A stretch of 49,323 nucleotides of DNA from NCBI RefSeq assembly GCF_000225505.1, contig NZ_BACI01000015.1, forward strand, positions 1 to 49,323. Reading direction: 5' to 3'. A model generated the notes under the pieces. The model made no database searches. It was given only the letters and a program-made list of their open reading frames with translations, and was not told the DNA's origin. Shown here piece after piece: positions 7,735 to 16,417 of this stretch; within the stretch, counting starts at the first letter, position 1, and each line of letters opens with the position of its first letter. The position numbers and the translations under genes were made by a program. The DNA is from Gordonia alkanivorans NBRC 16433 (GTDB lineage Bacteria; Actinomycetota; Actinomycetes; Mycobacteriales; Mycobacteriaceae).

Positions 7735-9282
7735 GGGCTTCACCAGCGGGAACAGGATGGTCTCGCGGATGCCGAGGCCGGTGAGGGCCATCAACAGGCG
7801 GTCGATGCCCATGCCGGTGCCGGTGGTCGGGGGCATTCCGTATTCCATCGCGGCGAGGAACTCCTCGTCGAGGACCATCGCCTCGTCGTCGCCGGCGGCG
7901 GCCAGGCGGGCCTGGTCGACGAAGCGCTCGCGCTGGATGACGGGGTCGACGAGCTCGGAGTAGCCGGTGGCCAGCTCGAAGCCGCGGACGTAGAGGTCCC
8001 ACTTCTCGACCACACCCTTGACCGACCGGTGGGAGCGCACCAGCGGCGAGGTCTCGACCGGGAAGTCGCGGATGAACACCGGCTCGCTCAGCTTCTCGCC
8101 GACCATGTGCTCCCACAGCTCCTCGACGAGCTTGCCGTGGCCGTACCCCTTGTCCTTGGGAACCTCCAGGCCGACGCGCTTGGCGATCGCCAGCAGCTGC
8201 TCGACGGTGGTCTCCCCCGGATTGCCGGCGGGCACGATCTCCTCGCCGAGCGCCTCCGACAGCGACGGGTACATCTCGAGGGAGGTCCACTCGCCGGAGA
8301 GGTCGTAGGTCGAACCGTCGGGCATGGTCGGGGTCTGGGTGCCCAGCGCAGCCTGCGAAACCTCTTGCACGAGTTCGCGGATCATTCTCGCGGAGTCGTC
8401 GTAGGTGCCGTAGGCCTGATAGGTCTCGAGCATCGCGAACTCGGGCGAGTGCGTGGAGTCGGCGCCCTCGTTGCGGAAGTTGCGGTTGATCTCGAAGACC
8501 CGCTCGATGCCGCCGACGACGCACCGCTTGAGGAACAGCTCCGGCGCTATACGCAGGAACAGATCCATGTCGAAGGCGTTGGAGTGCGTCACGAACGGAC
8601 GCGCCGCGGCACCGCCGTGCAGTGTCTGCAGCATCGGGGTCTCGACCTCGAGGAAGCCCCGACGATCCAGTGCCGCACGGAGTTCGGCGACCACCGACAC
8701 GCGCGTGCGGGCGATACTGCGGGCCTCCGGACGCATGATGAGGTCGACGTAGCGCTGCCGCACCCGGGTCTCCTCGTTCATGTCCTTGTGGGCAACGGGC
8801 AACGGACGCAAAGACTTCGACGCCATCTGCCAGCCGTCGGCCATCACCGACAGCTCACCGGTACGGGAGCTGATCACCTCACCGGAGATGAAGACGATGT
8901 CGCCGAGGTCGACGTCGGACTTCCAGCGGCCCAGCGCATCCTCGCCGACGCCGTTGAAGCTGATCATCGCCTGGAGCTGCGTGCCGTCGCCCTCCTGCAG
9001 GGTTGCGAAGCACAGCTTGCCCTTGTTCCGCAGAAAGATGACGCGCCCGGAGACACCGACGTGCTGACCGGTCTCGGTGCCGGCCTCGAGATCGGGGTAG
9101 GCGGCGCGGATCTCGCCGAGAGAGTGGGTGCGCGGAATCGAGACCGGATACGCCTCGCGACCCTCGGACAGGATGCGCTCGCGCTTCTCGCGTCGGATTC
9201 GCAGCTGTTCGGGAGTCTGGTCGTCGGCGTCCGTGGTCGTCTCGGCCGCGGTGGAGGCGGTGCTGGTCGGGCTGTCACTCAC
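7726..9282 (-). CDS. lysS: Lysyl-tRNA synthetase, class II
   Basis: 518 residues from the GTG. Charges tRNA-Lys with lysine. The N-terminal OB-fold anticodon domain contains [26 protein letters not shown]. The class II catalytic domain has motif 2 [27 protein letters not shown] and motif 3 [26 protein letters not shown] start 27 bases further upstream is possible. This GTG is preferred because a TAGTGT -10 hexamer ends seven bases before it, as in leaderless transcripts, and because it fits the length of mycobacterial LysS. It lies convergent with the nuclease gene, and the stop is within the right inverted repeat. Confidence 0.93.
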   Translation of the reverse strand: MSDSPTSTASTAAETTTDADDQTPEQLRIRREKRERILSEGREAYPVSIPRTHSLGEIRAAYPDLEAGTETGQHVGVSGRVIFLRNKGKLCFATLQEGDGTQLQAMISFNGVGEDALGRWKSDVDLGDIVFISGEVISSRTGELSVMADGWQMASKSLRPLPVAHKDMNEETRVRQRYVDLIMRPEARSIARTRVSVVAELRAALDRRGFLEVETPMLQTLHGGAAARPFVTHSNAFDMDLFLRIAPELFLKRCVVGGIERVFEINRNFRNEGADSTHSPEFAMLETYQAYGTYDDSARMIRELVQEVSQAALGTQTPTMPDGSTYDLSGEWTSLEMYPSLSEALGEEIVPAGNPGETTVEQLLAIAKRVGLEVPKDKGYGHGKLVEELWEHMVGEKLSEPVFIRDFPVETSPLVRSHRSVKGVVEKWDLYVRGFELATGYSELVDPVIQRERFVDQARLAAAGDDEAMVLDEEFLAAMEYGMPPTTGTGMGIDRLLMALTGLGIRETILFPLVKPRT

Positions 9283-9289
9283 CCCACGC

Positions 9290-9295
9290 ACACTA
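9290..9295 (-). promoter_or_regulatory. Leaderless -10 element of lysS
   Basis: TAGTGT on the minus strand, seven bases before the GTG start, fits the TANNNT element of leaderless actinobacterial promoters. No -35 is evident, which is common for this class. Confidence 0.5.
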
Positions 9296-9366
9296 TCGGG
9301 GCCGGTCACCGACTCCCAACTCGCCGCACCTGCTGTGACAGCGGTGACAGGGACGGACGGGGCGGT

Positions 9367-9822
9367 TCAGCTCTCGTGCGCGGAGATCATGGCGAGCTCG
9401 TCCGGATGGATGCGGCCGTTGACCTTGGCCTGGCGCATCCGACGATGCCCGCCGACGACGAACACCGCACCGTGGACGCCCCGCGCCTGCAGGTGCCACG
9501 CCAGCCACTCGGCCTCGTGGCCGTCCTCGCTGACGAGAATCCAGCGGGAGTCGGCGCGGGCCGCGGTCAGCGACTCGGAGGTGCCGGGGGTGAGCCGGTC
9601 GAGTACCTCGACGGCGTCGATGGCGAGCGCGCCGAACAGTGCGCCGTCGATCTGGCGTCGGCGATGGGAGCGGACGTCCACCGGCGTGGCGCCTTCTGCG
9701 ACAGCATTCGCATAGTCGCTGACCTGCAGGGACAGCGGTGCGGCAGGTGCCGGGGCGACGGTCGGCGCGGTCGCGGCGAAGATGGTGCGGGAAACGACAG
9801 AGGTGGCAACCGAAGCGGTCAT
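9367..9822 (-). CDS. Rhodanese-fold protein lacking any cysteine
   Basis: 151 residues. Residues 30-140 follow the rhodanese pattern: SDYANAVAEGATPVDVRSHRRRQIDGALFGALAID (the DVR and G-A elements), WILVSEDGHEAEWLAWHLQARG at the active-site loop, and GAVFVVGGHRRM near the end. The active-site loop has SEDGHEAE where CxxGxR is expected, and there is no Cys in the whole protein, so sulfur transfer through a persulfide is not possible. It may bind or regulate instead. It lies downstream of the polycysteine leader ORF, which suggests cysteine-responsive expression. A GAGG Shine-Dalgarno lies 9-12 bases before the ATG and can pair with CCTC just after it (GAGG-ACTC-CCTC). Confidence 0.75.
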   Translation of the reverse strand: MTASVATSVVSRTIFAATAPTVAPAPAAPLSLQVSDYANAVAEGATPVDVRSHRRRQIDGALFGALAIDAVEVLDRLTPGTSESLTAARADSRWILVSEDGHEAEWLAWHLQARGVHGAVFVVGGHRRMRQAKVNGRIHPDELAMISAHES

Positions 9823-9889
9823 GAGAGGGAGTCCTCAGGTGATCGAAAACGAGCGGGGAGCGCGAAGTAGGGCAGCCGCAGATGCGGTA

Positions 9890-9925
9890 CTAGCCCTGAC
9901 AACACTCCTGACAGCTCTTGATCAC
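9890..9925 (-). CDS. Leaderless polycysteine leader peptide (MIKSCQECCQG)
   Basis: An 11-codon ORF starting at GTG with three Cys codons in the last seven residues (CQECC), ending 67 bases before the rhodanese-fold gene. A CATACT -10 ends seven bases before the GTG, the geometry of a leaderless transcript. Mycobacteria use just such leaderless polycysteine short ORFs as cysteine-responsive attenuators of downstream operons. Here length, position, Cys content and promoter spacing all match that class. Translation and attenuation are inferred. Confidence 0.65.
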   Translation of the reverse strand: MIKSCQECCQG

Positions 9926-9932
9926 GGCGACG

Positions 9933-9938
9933 AGTATG
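9933..9938 (-). promoter_or_regulatory. -10 element for the leader peptide/rhodanese transcript
   Basis: CATACT on the minus strand followed after seven bases by the leader GTG. The first base of the hexamer departs from TANNNT only as C for T. It places the transcript start on the start codon. Confidence 0.5.
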
Positions 9939-9975
9939 CCACAGCTCCACGCCCGGGACCAGACTCCGGTGACGA

Positions 9976-11097
9976 TCACCGCACGGGCGGTTGCCAATCC
10001 TGAATACGCCGCAACTGTCTGTTGAGCGCCGCGTCGGGAGCGGCCCGCATCGCCAGATCGCGCAGCCGGACCGCGGGTGCCGACCGCCACTGCCCGACCT
10101 TCCCGATGGCCGACGCCTGGCGCGCGATGCGTTGGGTACGACGCCGACGCAGACGGTCGTAGGTACGCAGAGCGTCGTCGACATCCATCCCTGCGCTGCC
10201 CAGCAGCGCGGTGAGGGTCGCCGCGTCCTCCATCGCCTGGTTCGCCCCCTGCCCGAGGTTCGGGGTCATCGCATGAGCGGCGTCGCCGACGAGCACGCAT
10301 CGGCCCCGCACGAAGGTGGGGAGGGGGCGCGCCAGTTCCTCGATGGGCAGCACCCCGACGTCCGCCGGATCGGTCACCTCGAGGATCTCCCCGATCGGCG
10401 CGTGCCATCCCGAGAAACGTTCTCGCACTTCGTCGATGCCGCCCGTTTCGACACCCTCGTCATAGTTGACCGCGGCGAACCAGTAGACGTGCCCGTCCGG
10501 TAGCGGCGCGATACCGAACCGTTGCCCGTGCCCCATCGTCTCGCCCGCCGCGTCGAGGTCGACCGGCCGCGCGGTGATGGCCCGCCAGGCGACGTAGCCG
10601 CTGTAGGCCGCGCCCGGGTCGTGGGTGACGGCGGGACGCACCCGACTCCGCAGACCGTCCGCTCCGACGATCACGTCGCAGCCATCGATCGTGGTGTCGT
10701 CGTCGAGCTGGACGGTCCCGCCGCGCACCTCGCGCACGCCGGTTCCGGTCCGGATCTCCACGCCCGATCCGACCCGGCCGAGGAGTGCCTCGTGGAGGTC
10801 GGTCCGCCGCACCACCCGGAGTTGCTCGATGGCCGACGGGTCGAAGCGGGTGAGCCATCGCCCATCAGGACGGCGGGTTCCGTTCAGGGTGGGCGAAACC
10901 CCTCGGGCGCCGGAAACCACAGATCGGAGACCGAGCGATTCGAGCGCTCGGAACCCGTTGCCGAACAGGCTGAGCCCCGACCCTCCCCCACGAACCTCGG
11001 ACGCACGCTCGAGCACGATGACCTCCGCGCCCGACGACGACAGCCCGGCCGCCGTACACAGACCGGCGATGCCCGCGCCGACCACGGCGACCTTCAC
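9976..11097 (-). CDS. FAD-dependent monooxygenase, salicylate-hydroxylase-like
   Basis: 373-residue class A flavoprotein hydroxylase. Seen: the Rossmann GxGxxG VVGAGIAGLCTA at the N-terminus with the ribose-binding Glu (VLERA), DVIVGADGLRSRVR (the DG motif, about residue 150), and GRCVLVGDAAHAMTPNLGQGANQAMEDA (the GD motif, about 280). The start has a strong GGAGGAG Shine-Dalgarno. The family uses NAD(P)H and O2 to hydroxylate aromatic or related substrates; the substrate here is unknown. It runs in the same direction as the hydrolase 63 bases upstream, so the two may form a small catabolic or detoxification pair under the adjacent TetR regulator. Confidence 0.85.
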   Translation of the reverse strand: MKVAVVGAGIAGLCTAAGLSSSGAEVIVLERASEVRGGGSGLSLFGNGFRALESLGLRSVVSGARGVSPTLNGTRRPDGRWLTRFDPSAIEQLRVVRRTDLHEALLGRVGSGVEIRTGTGVREVRGGTVQLDDDTTIDGCDVIVGADGLRSRVRPAVTHDPGAAYSGYVAWRAITARPVDLDAAGETMGHGQRFGIAPLPDGHVYWFAAVNYDEGVETGGIDEVRERFSGWHAPIGEILEVTDPADVGVLPIEELARPLPTFVRGRCVLVGDAAHAMTPNLGQGANQAMEDAATLTALLGSAGMDVDDALRTYDRLRRRRTQRIARQASAIGKVGQWRSAPAVRLRDLAMRAAPDAALNRQLRRIQDWQPPVR

Positions 11098-11160
11098 GAC
11101 GTTCTCCTCCGCATGGAGAAGAGGCTAGATCGCCGAACGCCGACCACGATCCTGCTCGGG

Positions 11161-12144
11161 CTACCGCACATGTTCGGCCGACCCCGACGACGTACTGCCG
11201 GGTTCGATCAGTTCGTCGCCGAGCGCCCTCAGATGGCCGGCCAACTCGTCCACGCCCGGTTGCTCGACCGGGAAGTGACCGCAGCCGGTGAGCAGGTGGA
11301 TGTCGGTTCGCGCTGCGATCCGTTGTGCGAACCGGATGCTGATGTCCGGCGGCGTCCAGGTGTCGGCCGCCGGATGGACCAGCACCACCCGCGGCCCCCG
11401 ATAGTCCTCCGGCACGGGAACCTCGTGGGTCATCAGGTCCGCCAGGAACCCCAGAGAGACAACCGAGCCCGCCCCACGCGGATCGTCGATGCAGGCCTGC
11501 GACACCGCGGGGTCGTTACTGATCCGCGCCATCGGCGCGACCCACCTGATCGGGAACCGCAGCCGAGCCGGCACCCCGATCCGCGCCGTGGCCGGTATCA
11601 GCGGGATGAAGCGCGCCAGGGCAGGCGTGCGGGCGACTGCTCGACGCGCCGCCGGATCGCCGGCGAGGTCGAGGAAGCAGGTGGCCACAACCGCGGCGAC
11701 CCGCGCACCCCGTGCCGCGACGTCGTAGCCGAGCATGCCGCCGAGACTCGCACCGAACACGACGATCGGCCGGGGATCGCGCTCGGTCTCCGCGGCGATC
11801 AGATCACCGACCAGATCGATCCAGTCCCGGTACCGCACGCGACCGGGATCGGCGACGCGCGTCCGTCCGTACTGCGGGAGGTCTGGTGCCAGCACGTCGT
11901 ACCCCTCCCCCGCGAGCACGGCACCCAGTGGCCAGACCAGCGCGCTGTGCCCACCACCGCCGTGAAGCAGGAGCACCCGTAGCGGCGCCGCCGGCCGCGA
12001 CGCCCGCAGGATGTGGACGTCCACCGGGCCCGACGCGCGCGTCTCACTCGCCGGCCACCGCCACCACGACGACGTGGCATCGATGCCCGCGGCGGCCGAA
12101 CGCCAGGGTTCGGGTAGGAAGCGTAGGTACGATCCGTAAGTCAC
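11161..12144 (-). CDS. Alpha/beta hydrolase
   Basis: 327 residues. The oxyanion-hole motif is LLLHGGGGHSALVWP (about 57-71), the nucleophile elbow is FGASLGGM (Ser about residue 133), the acid is probably the Asp in HPAADTWTPPD, and the catalytic His is in TGCGHFPVEQPG. It is an esterase or lipase-like enzyme of unknown substrate. The start is GTG; no convincing Shine-Dalgarno is visible. It is divergent from the TetR gene with 60 bases between the starts, so it is a probable target. TACGATCCGTA (12128-12138), just inside the coding start, is a short inverted repeat but weak evidence for an operator. Confidence 0.8.
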   Translation of the reverse strand: MTYGSYLRFLPEPWRSAAAGIDATSSWWRWPASETRASGPVDVHILRASRPAAPLRVLLLHGGGGHSALVWPLGAVLAGEGYDVLAPDLPQYGRTRVADPGRVRYRDWIDLVGDLIAAETERDPRPIVVFGASLGGMLGYDVAARGARVAAVVATCFLDLAGDPAARRAVARTPALARFIPLIPATARIGVPARLRFPIRWVAPMARISNDPAVSQACIDDPRGAGSVVSLGFLADLMTHEVPVPEDYRGPRVVLVHPAADTWTPPDISIRFAQRIAARTDIHLLTGCGHFPVEQPGVDELAGHLRALGDELIEPGSTSSGSAEHVR

Positions 12145-12204
12145 CCATCAATCGTCGAGCGCCCGCGAACCCGGCACAACTCGCATTCACCGGAGACCTC
12201 GGAC

Positions 12205-12792
12205 ATGCGCAAAAGACCACGACAGCAACGATCTTCGTTCACCGTCGAGGTGATCCTGGAGGCGACGACTCAGCTTCTGGACACCGAGGGCGCAGCGCTC
12301 ACGACCAATCGGATCGCCGAGACCGCCGGCGTCTCGGTCGGTTCGATCTATCAGTACTTCGGTGACAAACAGGCGATCCTCGACGAGCTCGCCGCCCGCC
12401 ATCTCGCGGAGGCAGAAGCGCGGATGGTCGCGGTCCTCGACGCCCACCCGGTCCAATCGGCAGCCTGGCCGACCGTGCTGCGCGAGGTGGTCGCGGCTGC
12501 GGTGGCGGAGAACTCGAGTCATGGACGGGCACACGGCCGGCTGCGCGAACTGGCGAGCCCCACCGTTGTCGGAGACCTCTACACCGCCTTCGCGCAACGC
12601 CTCATCACCCGACTGGCCGACTATCTCGTGGCCGACGGTTGGACACCCGACGACGCGCAGGCCGACCTACGCCTCACGTTCCCCGCGCTCGACGCACAGA
12701 TCCACCAACTGGCCGGCACCGGTCTCGACAAGCACGAGCTCACCGACCGGATCGCGGCGTACACCGAAGGGGCGCTGCGGAGCCGACGGTGA
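12205..12792 (+). CDS. TetR-family transcriptional regulator
   Basis: 195 residues. The N-terminal HTH domain (about 10-57) has TVEVILEATTQLLDTEGAALTTNRIAETAGVSVGSIYQYFGDKQAILDELA, a textbook TetR signature, followed by an all-helical ligand domain. The ATG follows GGAGACC. Being divergent from the hydrolase-monooxygenase pair suggests that it represses them. The ligand is unknown. It ends eight bases from the coaX stop, convergently. Confidence 0.88.
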   Translation: MRKRPRQQRSSFTVEVILEATTQLLDTEGAALTTNRIAETAGVSVGSIYQYFGDKQAILDELAARHLAEAEARMVAVLDAHPVQSAAWPTVLREVVAAAVAENSSHGRAHGRLRELASPTVVGDLYTAFAQRLITRLADYLVADGWTPDDAQADLRLTFPALDAQIHQLAGTGLDKHELTDRIAAYTEGALRSRR

Positions 12793-12800
12793 GGCGAGTC

Positions 12801-13604
12801 CTACTTGCCCCGCCGCGGACTGGCCTTGGACCGTTCGTGCACCAGTCGCAGCCCTTCGAGGGTGAGGTGCGGGTGGTGGTCGGTGAGGGACCGGCATTCG
12901 TCGTACATGAGCGGGGCGAGGTATCCGGTGGCGACCACGGTGACGTCGTCGCCGTCGAAGCCCGGCACGGTGTCGCAGACGCGGTCGACGAGGGCGTCGA
13001 CCTGGCCGGCGAAGCCGTACAGGATGCCCGACTGCAGGGCCTCGACCGTGTTCTTGCCGAGCACGCTGCGCGGCGGCATCAACTCGACCTTTCGCACGGT
13101 CACGGTGTGCTCCGACAGGGCCTCGACCGCCAGGTTCACGCCCGGCGCGATGGCGCCGCCGAGGAACTCGCCCTTCGCCGACACGGCGTCGACGACGGTC
13201 GCGGTGCCGAAGGCCACCACGATGCAGGGTCCGCCGTATTCGTGATGTGCGGCAAGGCAATTGGAGACGCGGTCGGTGCCCACCTCTTTCGGGTTGTCCA
13301 CGAGCAGCGGCACCCCGGTACGCACGCCGGGCTCGAGCAGGACGTGCGGGCCGTCGCCGAAGTAGCGGGGCAGCATGACCCGCAACTCCCGCAGCAACGA
13401 CGGCACCGTCGACAGGGCACTGACGCCGGTGACCTGCTCGATGTCCGAGCCGAGCATGCCGCGGAAGACCCAGGCGAGTTCGTCGGCGGTGTAGTGCGGG
13501 TCGGTGTGGATGCGCCAATCACGCACCAGCCGTGCGTGATCCCCGGTCCCGGCATACGCGCCGAGGTGGATGTTGGTGTTGCCGACGTCGACGGTGAGCA
13601 GCAT
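12801..13604 (-). CDS. coaX: Type III pantothenate kinase
   Basis: 267 residues. Phosphorylates pantothenate with ATP, the first step of CoA synthesis. Seen: the P-loop DVGNTNIHLG at residues 6-15, GTDRVSNCLAA, the active-site stretch VVAFGTATVVDAV with the phosphate-contacting residues, and GGAIAPGVNLAVEAL, all typical of CoaX of the acetate/sugar kinase (ASKHA) fold. It is the last gene of the DUF2520-panC-panD-coaX operon, 27 bases after panD, the same order as in M. tuberculosis (Rv3603c-Rv3600c). Confidence 0.94.
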   Translation of the reverse strand: MLLTVDVGNTNIHLGAYAGTGDHARLVRDWRIHTDPHYTADELAWVFRGMLGSDIEQVTGVSALSTVPSLLRELRVMLPRYFGDGPHVLLEPGVRTGVPLLVDNPKEVGTDRVSNCLAAHHEYGGPCIVVAFGTATVVDAVSAKGEFLGGAIAPGVNLAVEALSEHTVTVRKVELMPPRSVLGKNTVEALQSGILYGFAGQVDALVDRVCDTVPGFDGDDVTVVATGYLAPLMYDECRSLTDHHPHLTLEGLRLVHERSKASPRRGK

Positions 13605-13631
13605 CGATGGGCTCCGTGTCGTTCGCCGGCG

Positions 13632-14072
13632 TCAGACCGTCGCGTCGGCGAAGACCGGGCCGTCGAGCTGCCGCGGGTCGAGGAGACCCGAGCCCTCGGG
13701 TGCGTGTGCCGGGTCGTCGCCGGATTCGAGGATGCGGTTGTGGTCGTCGACGAAGACGACGTTCGGCGCATACTCCTCGAGCTCGGCCTCGTTCAGCATG
13801 CCGTAGGCGATGATGATGACGAGGTCGCCGGGGTGCACGAGATGTGCGGCGGCGCCGTTGATCCCGATGACACCGCTGCCGCGTTCACCGGCGATCGCGT
13901 AGGTGACGAGACGGGCACCGTTGTCGATGTCGACGATCGTGACCTGTTCACCCTCGAGCAGTCCCGCGGCGTCGAGCAGATCCTGGTCGATCGTCACCGA
14001 GCCGACGTAGTGCAGATCCGCCTGGGTCACGGTGGCGCGGTGGATCTTCGAGGTCATCATGGTGCGCAGCAT
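13632..14072 (-). CDS. panD: Aspartate 1-decarboxylase precursor
   Basis: 146 residues. Makes beta-alanine for pantothenate. The precursor self-cleaves at Gly24-Ser25 in HYVGSVTID to yield the pyruvoyl cofactor. Also present are TYAITGER-like [22 protein letters not shown] and VIIIAYG. The ATG at 14072 is preferred to the one at 14078: GAGGG is at proper distance only from 14072, and the cleavage site then falls at residues 24-25 as in other actinobacteria. The start is two bases after the panC stop. The C-terminal tail is longer than in E. coli, as in mycobacteria. Confidence 0.95.
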   Translation of the reverse strand: MLRTMMTSKIHRATVTQADLHYVGSVTIDQDLLDAAGLLEGEQVTIVDIDNGARLVTYAIAGERGSGVIGINGAAAHLVHPGDLVIIIAYGMLNEAELEEYAPNVVFVDDHNRILESGDDPAHAPEGSGLLDPRQLDGPVFADATV

Positions 14073-14074
14073 GG

Positions 14075-15067
14075 TCATCGTCCCTCTGTCGTGGTGGTGG
14101 CGGCGTTGTTCCAGGCGATTTCTTCTTCGAGTGCGGCGAGACCGCCGACGTTCACGCCGACGTTGTCGATGAGACGCGCCGTTCCGAGGCGCGCGGCGAC
14201 GAGCAACCGGGCGGCCCCCTTCTCCGGCGCCTCCTCCAACTGACGGCCGCGAAGAGCAAGGTATTCGACGTCGATCTCGGGCACGGTGTCGAGCACGGCC
14301 CGCGCCGCCGCGACGATCGCGTCCCGGCCGCCCTCGGCGGAATGGGCGCCGGCGACCAGCGCTGCCGACAGCGTCGTGGCCAGCTCGCGCTGCTCGGGGG
14401 TCAGGTAGCGGTTGCGCGACGACATCGCCAGCCCGTCGGATTCGCGGACGGTCGGGACGCCGACGATCTCGACGTCGAGATCGAGGTCGGTGACCATCTG
14501 CTTGATCAGGACGAGCTGCTGATAGTCCTTCTCGCCGAAGAAGGCGGCATTCGGTCCGACGATGTTGAGCAGTTTGAGGACCACCGTCAGCATCCCGGCG
14601 AAATGCGTCGGGCGCGAGACGCCGTCGAGGATTCCGCCCGCCTCACCGGGGTGCACCATCGTCCGCTGCCCGTTGGGGTACATCGACGCGGCGTTCGGCG
14701 CGAAGACGAGTTCGACGCCGAGGGGCTCGAGCAACGCGAGGTCGGCGTCGAGGGTGCGCGGGTACGCGTCGAGGTCCTCGTTGGCGCCGAACTGCAGCGG
14801 GTTGACGAAGATCGAGACGACGACCACCGTGTTGCCCTTGGCCTTCGCCGCCCGTACGAGTTGCAGGTGGCCGGCGTGCAGAGCGCCCATCGTCGGGACC
14901 AAGACCACTCGCTTGCCCGCGGCGCGCAGCGCCCGGGTCACCCGGGTCAGGGTCGCCGGTTCGCGGTGCACGGTCATCTGACCGGCCTTGTAGGTCGGCG
15001 TCTCATCGGGCGGGGCGCTCACGGCATCTCCTTTGATCGGCGGTGTCGGATGGGTGGTCTGGCTCAT
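14075..15067 (-). CDS. panC: Pantothenate synthetase
   Basis: 330 residues from the first ATG. Condenses pantoate and beta-alanine using ATP. Seen: the HIGH-like motif [49 protein letters not shown] and the KMSKS-like AMSSRNRYL. Two starts are plausible. The ATG at 15067 overlaps the upstream stop (ATGA) and has GGAGG four bases ahead. A GTG at 15022, giving 315 residues and close to the family length, has AAAGGAG. I kept the first because of the coupling overlap. Confidence 0.93.
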   Translation of the reverse strand: MSQTTHPTPPIKGDAVSAPPDETPTYKAGQMTVHREPATLTRVTRALRAAGKRVVLVPTMGALHAGHLQLVRAAKAKGNTVVVVSIFVNPLQFGANEDLDAYPRTLDADLALLEPLGVELVFAPNAASMYPNGQRTMVHPGEAGGILDGVSRPTHFAGMLTVVLKLLNIVGPNAAFFGEKDYQQLVLIKQMVTDLDLDVEIVGVPTVRESDGLAMSSRNRYLTPEQRELATTLSAALVAGAHSAEGGRDAIVAAARAVLDTVPEIDVEYLALRGRQLEEAPEKGAARLLVAARLGTARLIDNVGVNVGGLAALEEEIAWNNAATTTTEGR

Positions 15068-16116
15068 CGCTCCTCCAAGAGGTCGAGGAGTGCGGCCGGG
15101 GCGTCGGTCCGCTCGGCGGCCCGGCGGGCGAGGGTCCGATAGGCCTCGGCGATCCCGTGCTCGCCGGACCCGCCGGGCACGGCACGGAGCGCGGCGAGGT
15201 GCTTGCGGACGGCCTCGGCGTCGCCGCGCGCCACCGGACCGGTGAGCGCCGACGGGCCGAGATCGAGCACGTTGTTCAACGACGCGGTGACGAGTGGGGT
15301 GAGGATGCGTTCGGCGAGGCGCGTGCCACTGCCGTCGACGGTCGCGACGTCGCGTCCGGAGTGGTCGATCGCGGCGTTCAGCGCGGCCACTGCGTCGGAG
15401 ATCAGTGCGATCAGGTGATTCGCGCCGTGGGCGAGTGCCGCGTGGTAGAGCGTGCGGTCGGCTTCGGCGATCCGTACCGGTTCCCCGCCCATCTCCAGGA
15501 CGAGCGACGACGCGATGGCCTCGCCGACGGGGTCGGCGGCGGTGATCGCGAAGCAGGCGTTGGTCAGACGCGCGGTGTCCTCCGCGCTGCCGACGAAGGT
15601 CATCGCGGGATGCAGGGCCAGTCCGAGAGCGCCGCGTGCGGTCACCGGCGCGAGGATGTCGACGCCCTGGGCGCCGGCGGTGTGCGCGACGATCGTGCCG
15701 GGACGCAGCGCGCCCGACGCCGCGATCTCGTCGATCACCGCGCTCAGCCGGGCGTCCGGCACGCTCAGCAGCAGCAGCTCCGAACGGGCGACGACGGCGT
15801 CGAGGGCGAGGATCTCCGAATCGGGGAGACGCTGGGCGGCGCGGGCCCGGGACTGCGGCGACCGGGCGACGACCGCGCCGACGACGTGCCCGGCCTTCTC
15901 GAGAGCCTCGCCGAGCGCGGTCCCCACACGGCCGGCCGAGACGATGCCGACCGTGAGGCGGGCGGGTGCAGGCAGGTTCGAGGTACCGGGAAAAGGATCG
16001 GACCGGACCGGATACGGGCGGTCACCGAAAGCGTCCGCGGCAGTGCTGCCGTGGGCGTCGTCGCCACCGGCCTGCCGTGCGAACGGCACGCCGGGATCAC
16101 CGGTCGGTGAGGTCAC
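15064..16116 (-). CDS. Rossmann-fold and DUF2520 protein of the pantothenate operon
   Basis: 350 residues. After a variable N-terminal tail of about 50 residues comes a dinucleotide-binding segment [24 protein letters not shown]. The DUF2520 helical domain follows ([48 protein letters not shown]). Homologues such as Rv3603c sit directly before panC. A ketopantoate-reductase-like role has been an attractive guess, but nothing in the sequence proves it. GTG at 16116 has GGAGG six bases ahead and is preferred over an upstream Arg-rich extension. It starts the DUF2520-panC-panD-coaX operon. Confidence 0.88.
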   Translation of the reverse strand: MTSPTGDPGVPFARQAGGDDAHGSTAADAFGDRPYPVRSDPFPGTSNLPAPARLTVGIVSAGRVGTALGEALEKAGHVVGAVVARSPQSRARAAQRLPDSEILALDAVVARSELLLLSVPDARLSAVIDEIAASGALRPGTIVAHTAGAQGVDILAPVTARGALGLALHPAMTFVGSAEDTARLTNACFAITAADPVGEAIASSLVLEMGGEPVRIAEADRTLYHAALAHGANHLIALISDAVAALNAAIDHSGRDVATVDGSGTRLAERILTPLVTASLNNVLDLGPSALTGPVARGDAEAVRKHLAALRAVPGGSGEHGIAEAYRTLARRAAERTDAPAALLDLLEER

Positions 16117-16254
16117 CGCTGTCCTCCATGGTTCGTTCCAGTCCCGCCTTCGCCGGATTCCGCGTGGACGGAGTTCTCTCCACGGCGGCCTCGGCACGGG
16201 TACCAGACGTTGCAGAGCAAGGGTAGGACTCTCACCGCGGTCCGGGCCAACTGT

Positions 16255-16268
16255 GTGACAGGTGTCAC
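16255..16268. promoter_or_regulatory. GTGACA-GG-TGTCAC palindrome in the DUF2520/kinase intergenic region
   Basis: A 14-bp inverted repeat with perfect 6-bp arms in the 301-bp gap between the divergent DUF2520 and kinase genes. A TACCCT -10-like hexamer for the leftward operon lies about 20 bp to its left (around 16220), so it could be an operator. The binding protein is unknown. Nothing else gene-like was seen in the gap. Confidence 0.4.
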
Positions 16269-16417
16269 CCGGGGCTCTCGTCCGCCGCCGACGGCGAGTC
16301 GACGGCCGTCGATGTCCATCGGCCGACAGACCCAGCTGTGACCTGGGCCGAACCGGCGTACGCTGAGGCCGTCCGAGGCGTTCATCGCTCCATCGCCCGA
16401 CCTCAGGGGGTCCGCAG

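Noticed and set aside
12128..12138. TACGATCCGTA as TetR operator
   Set aside because: It lies inside the hydrolase coding start, the arms are only 4 bp, and no second copy is seen.
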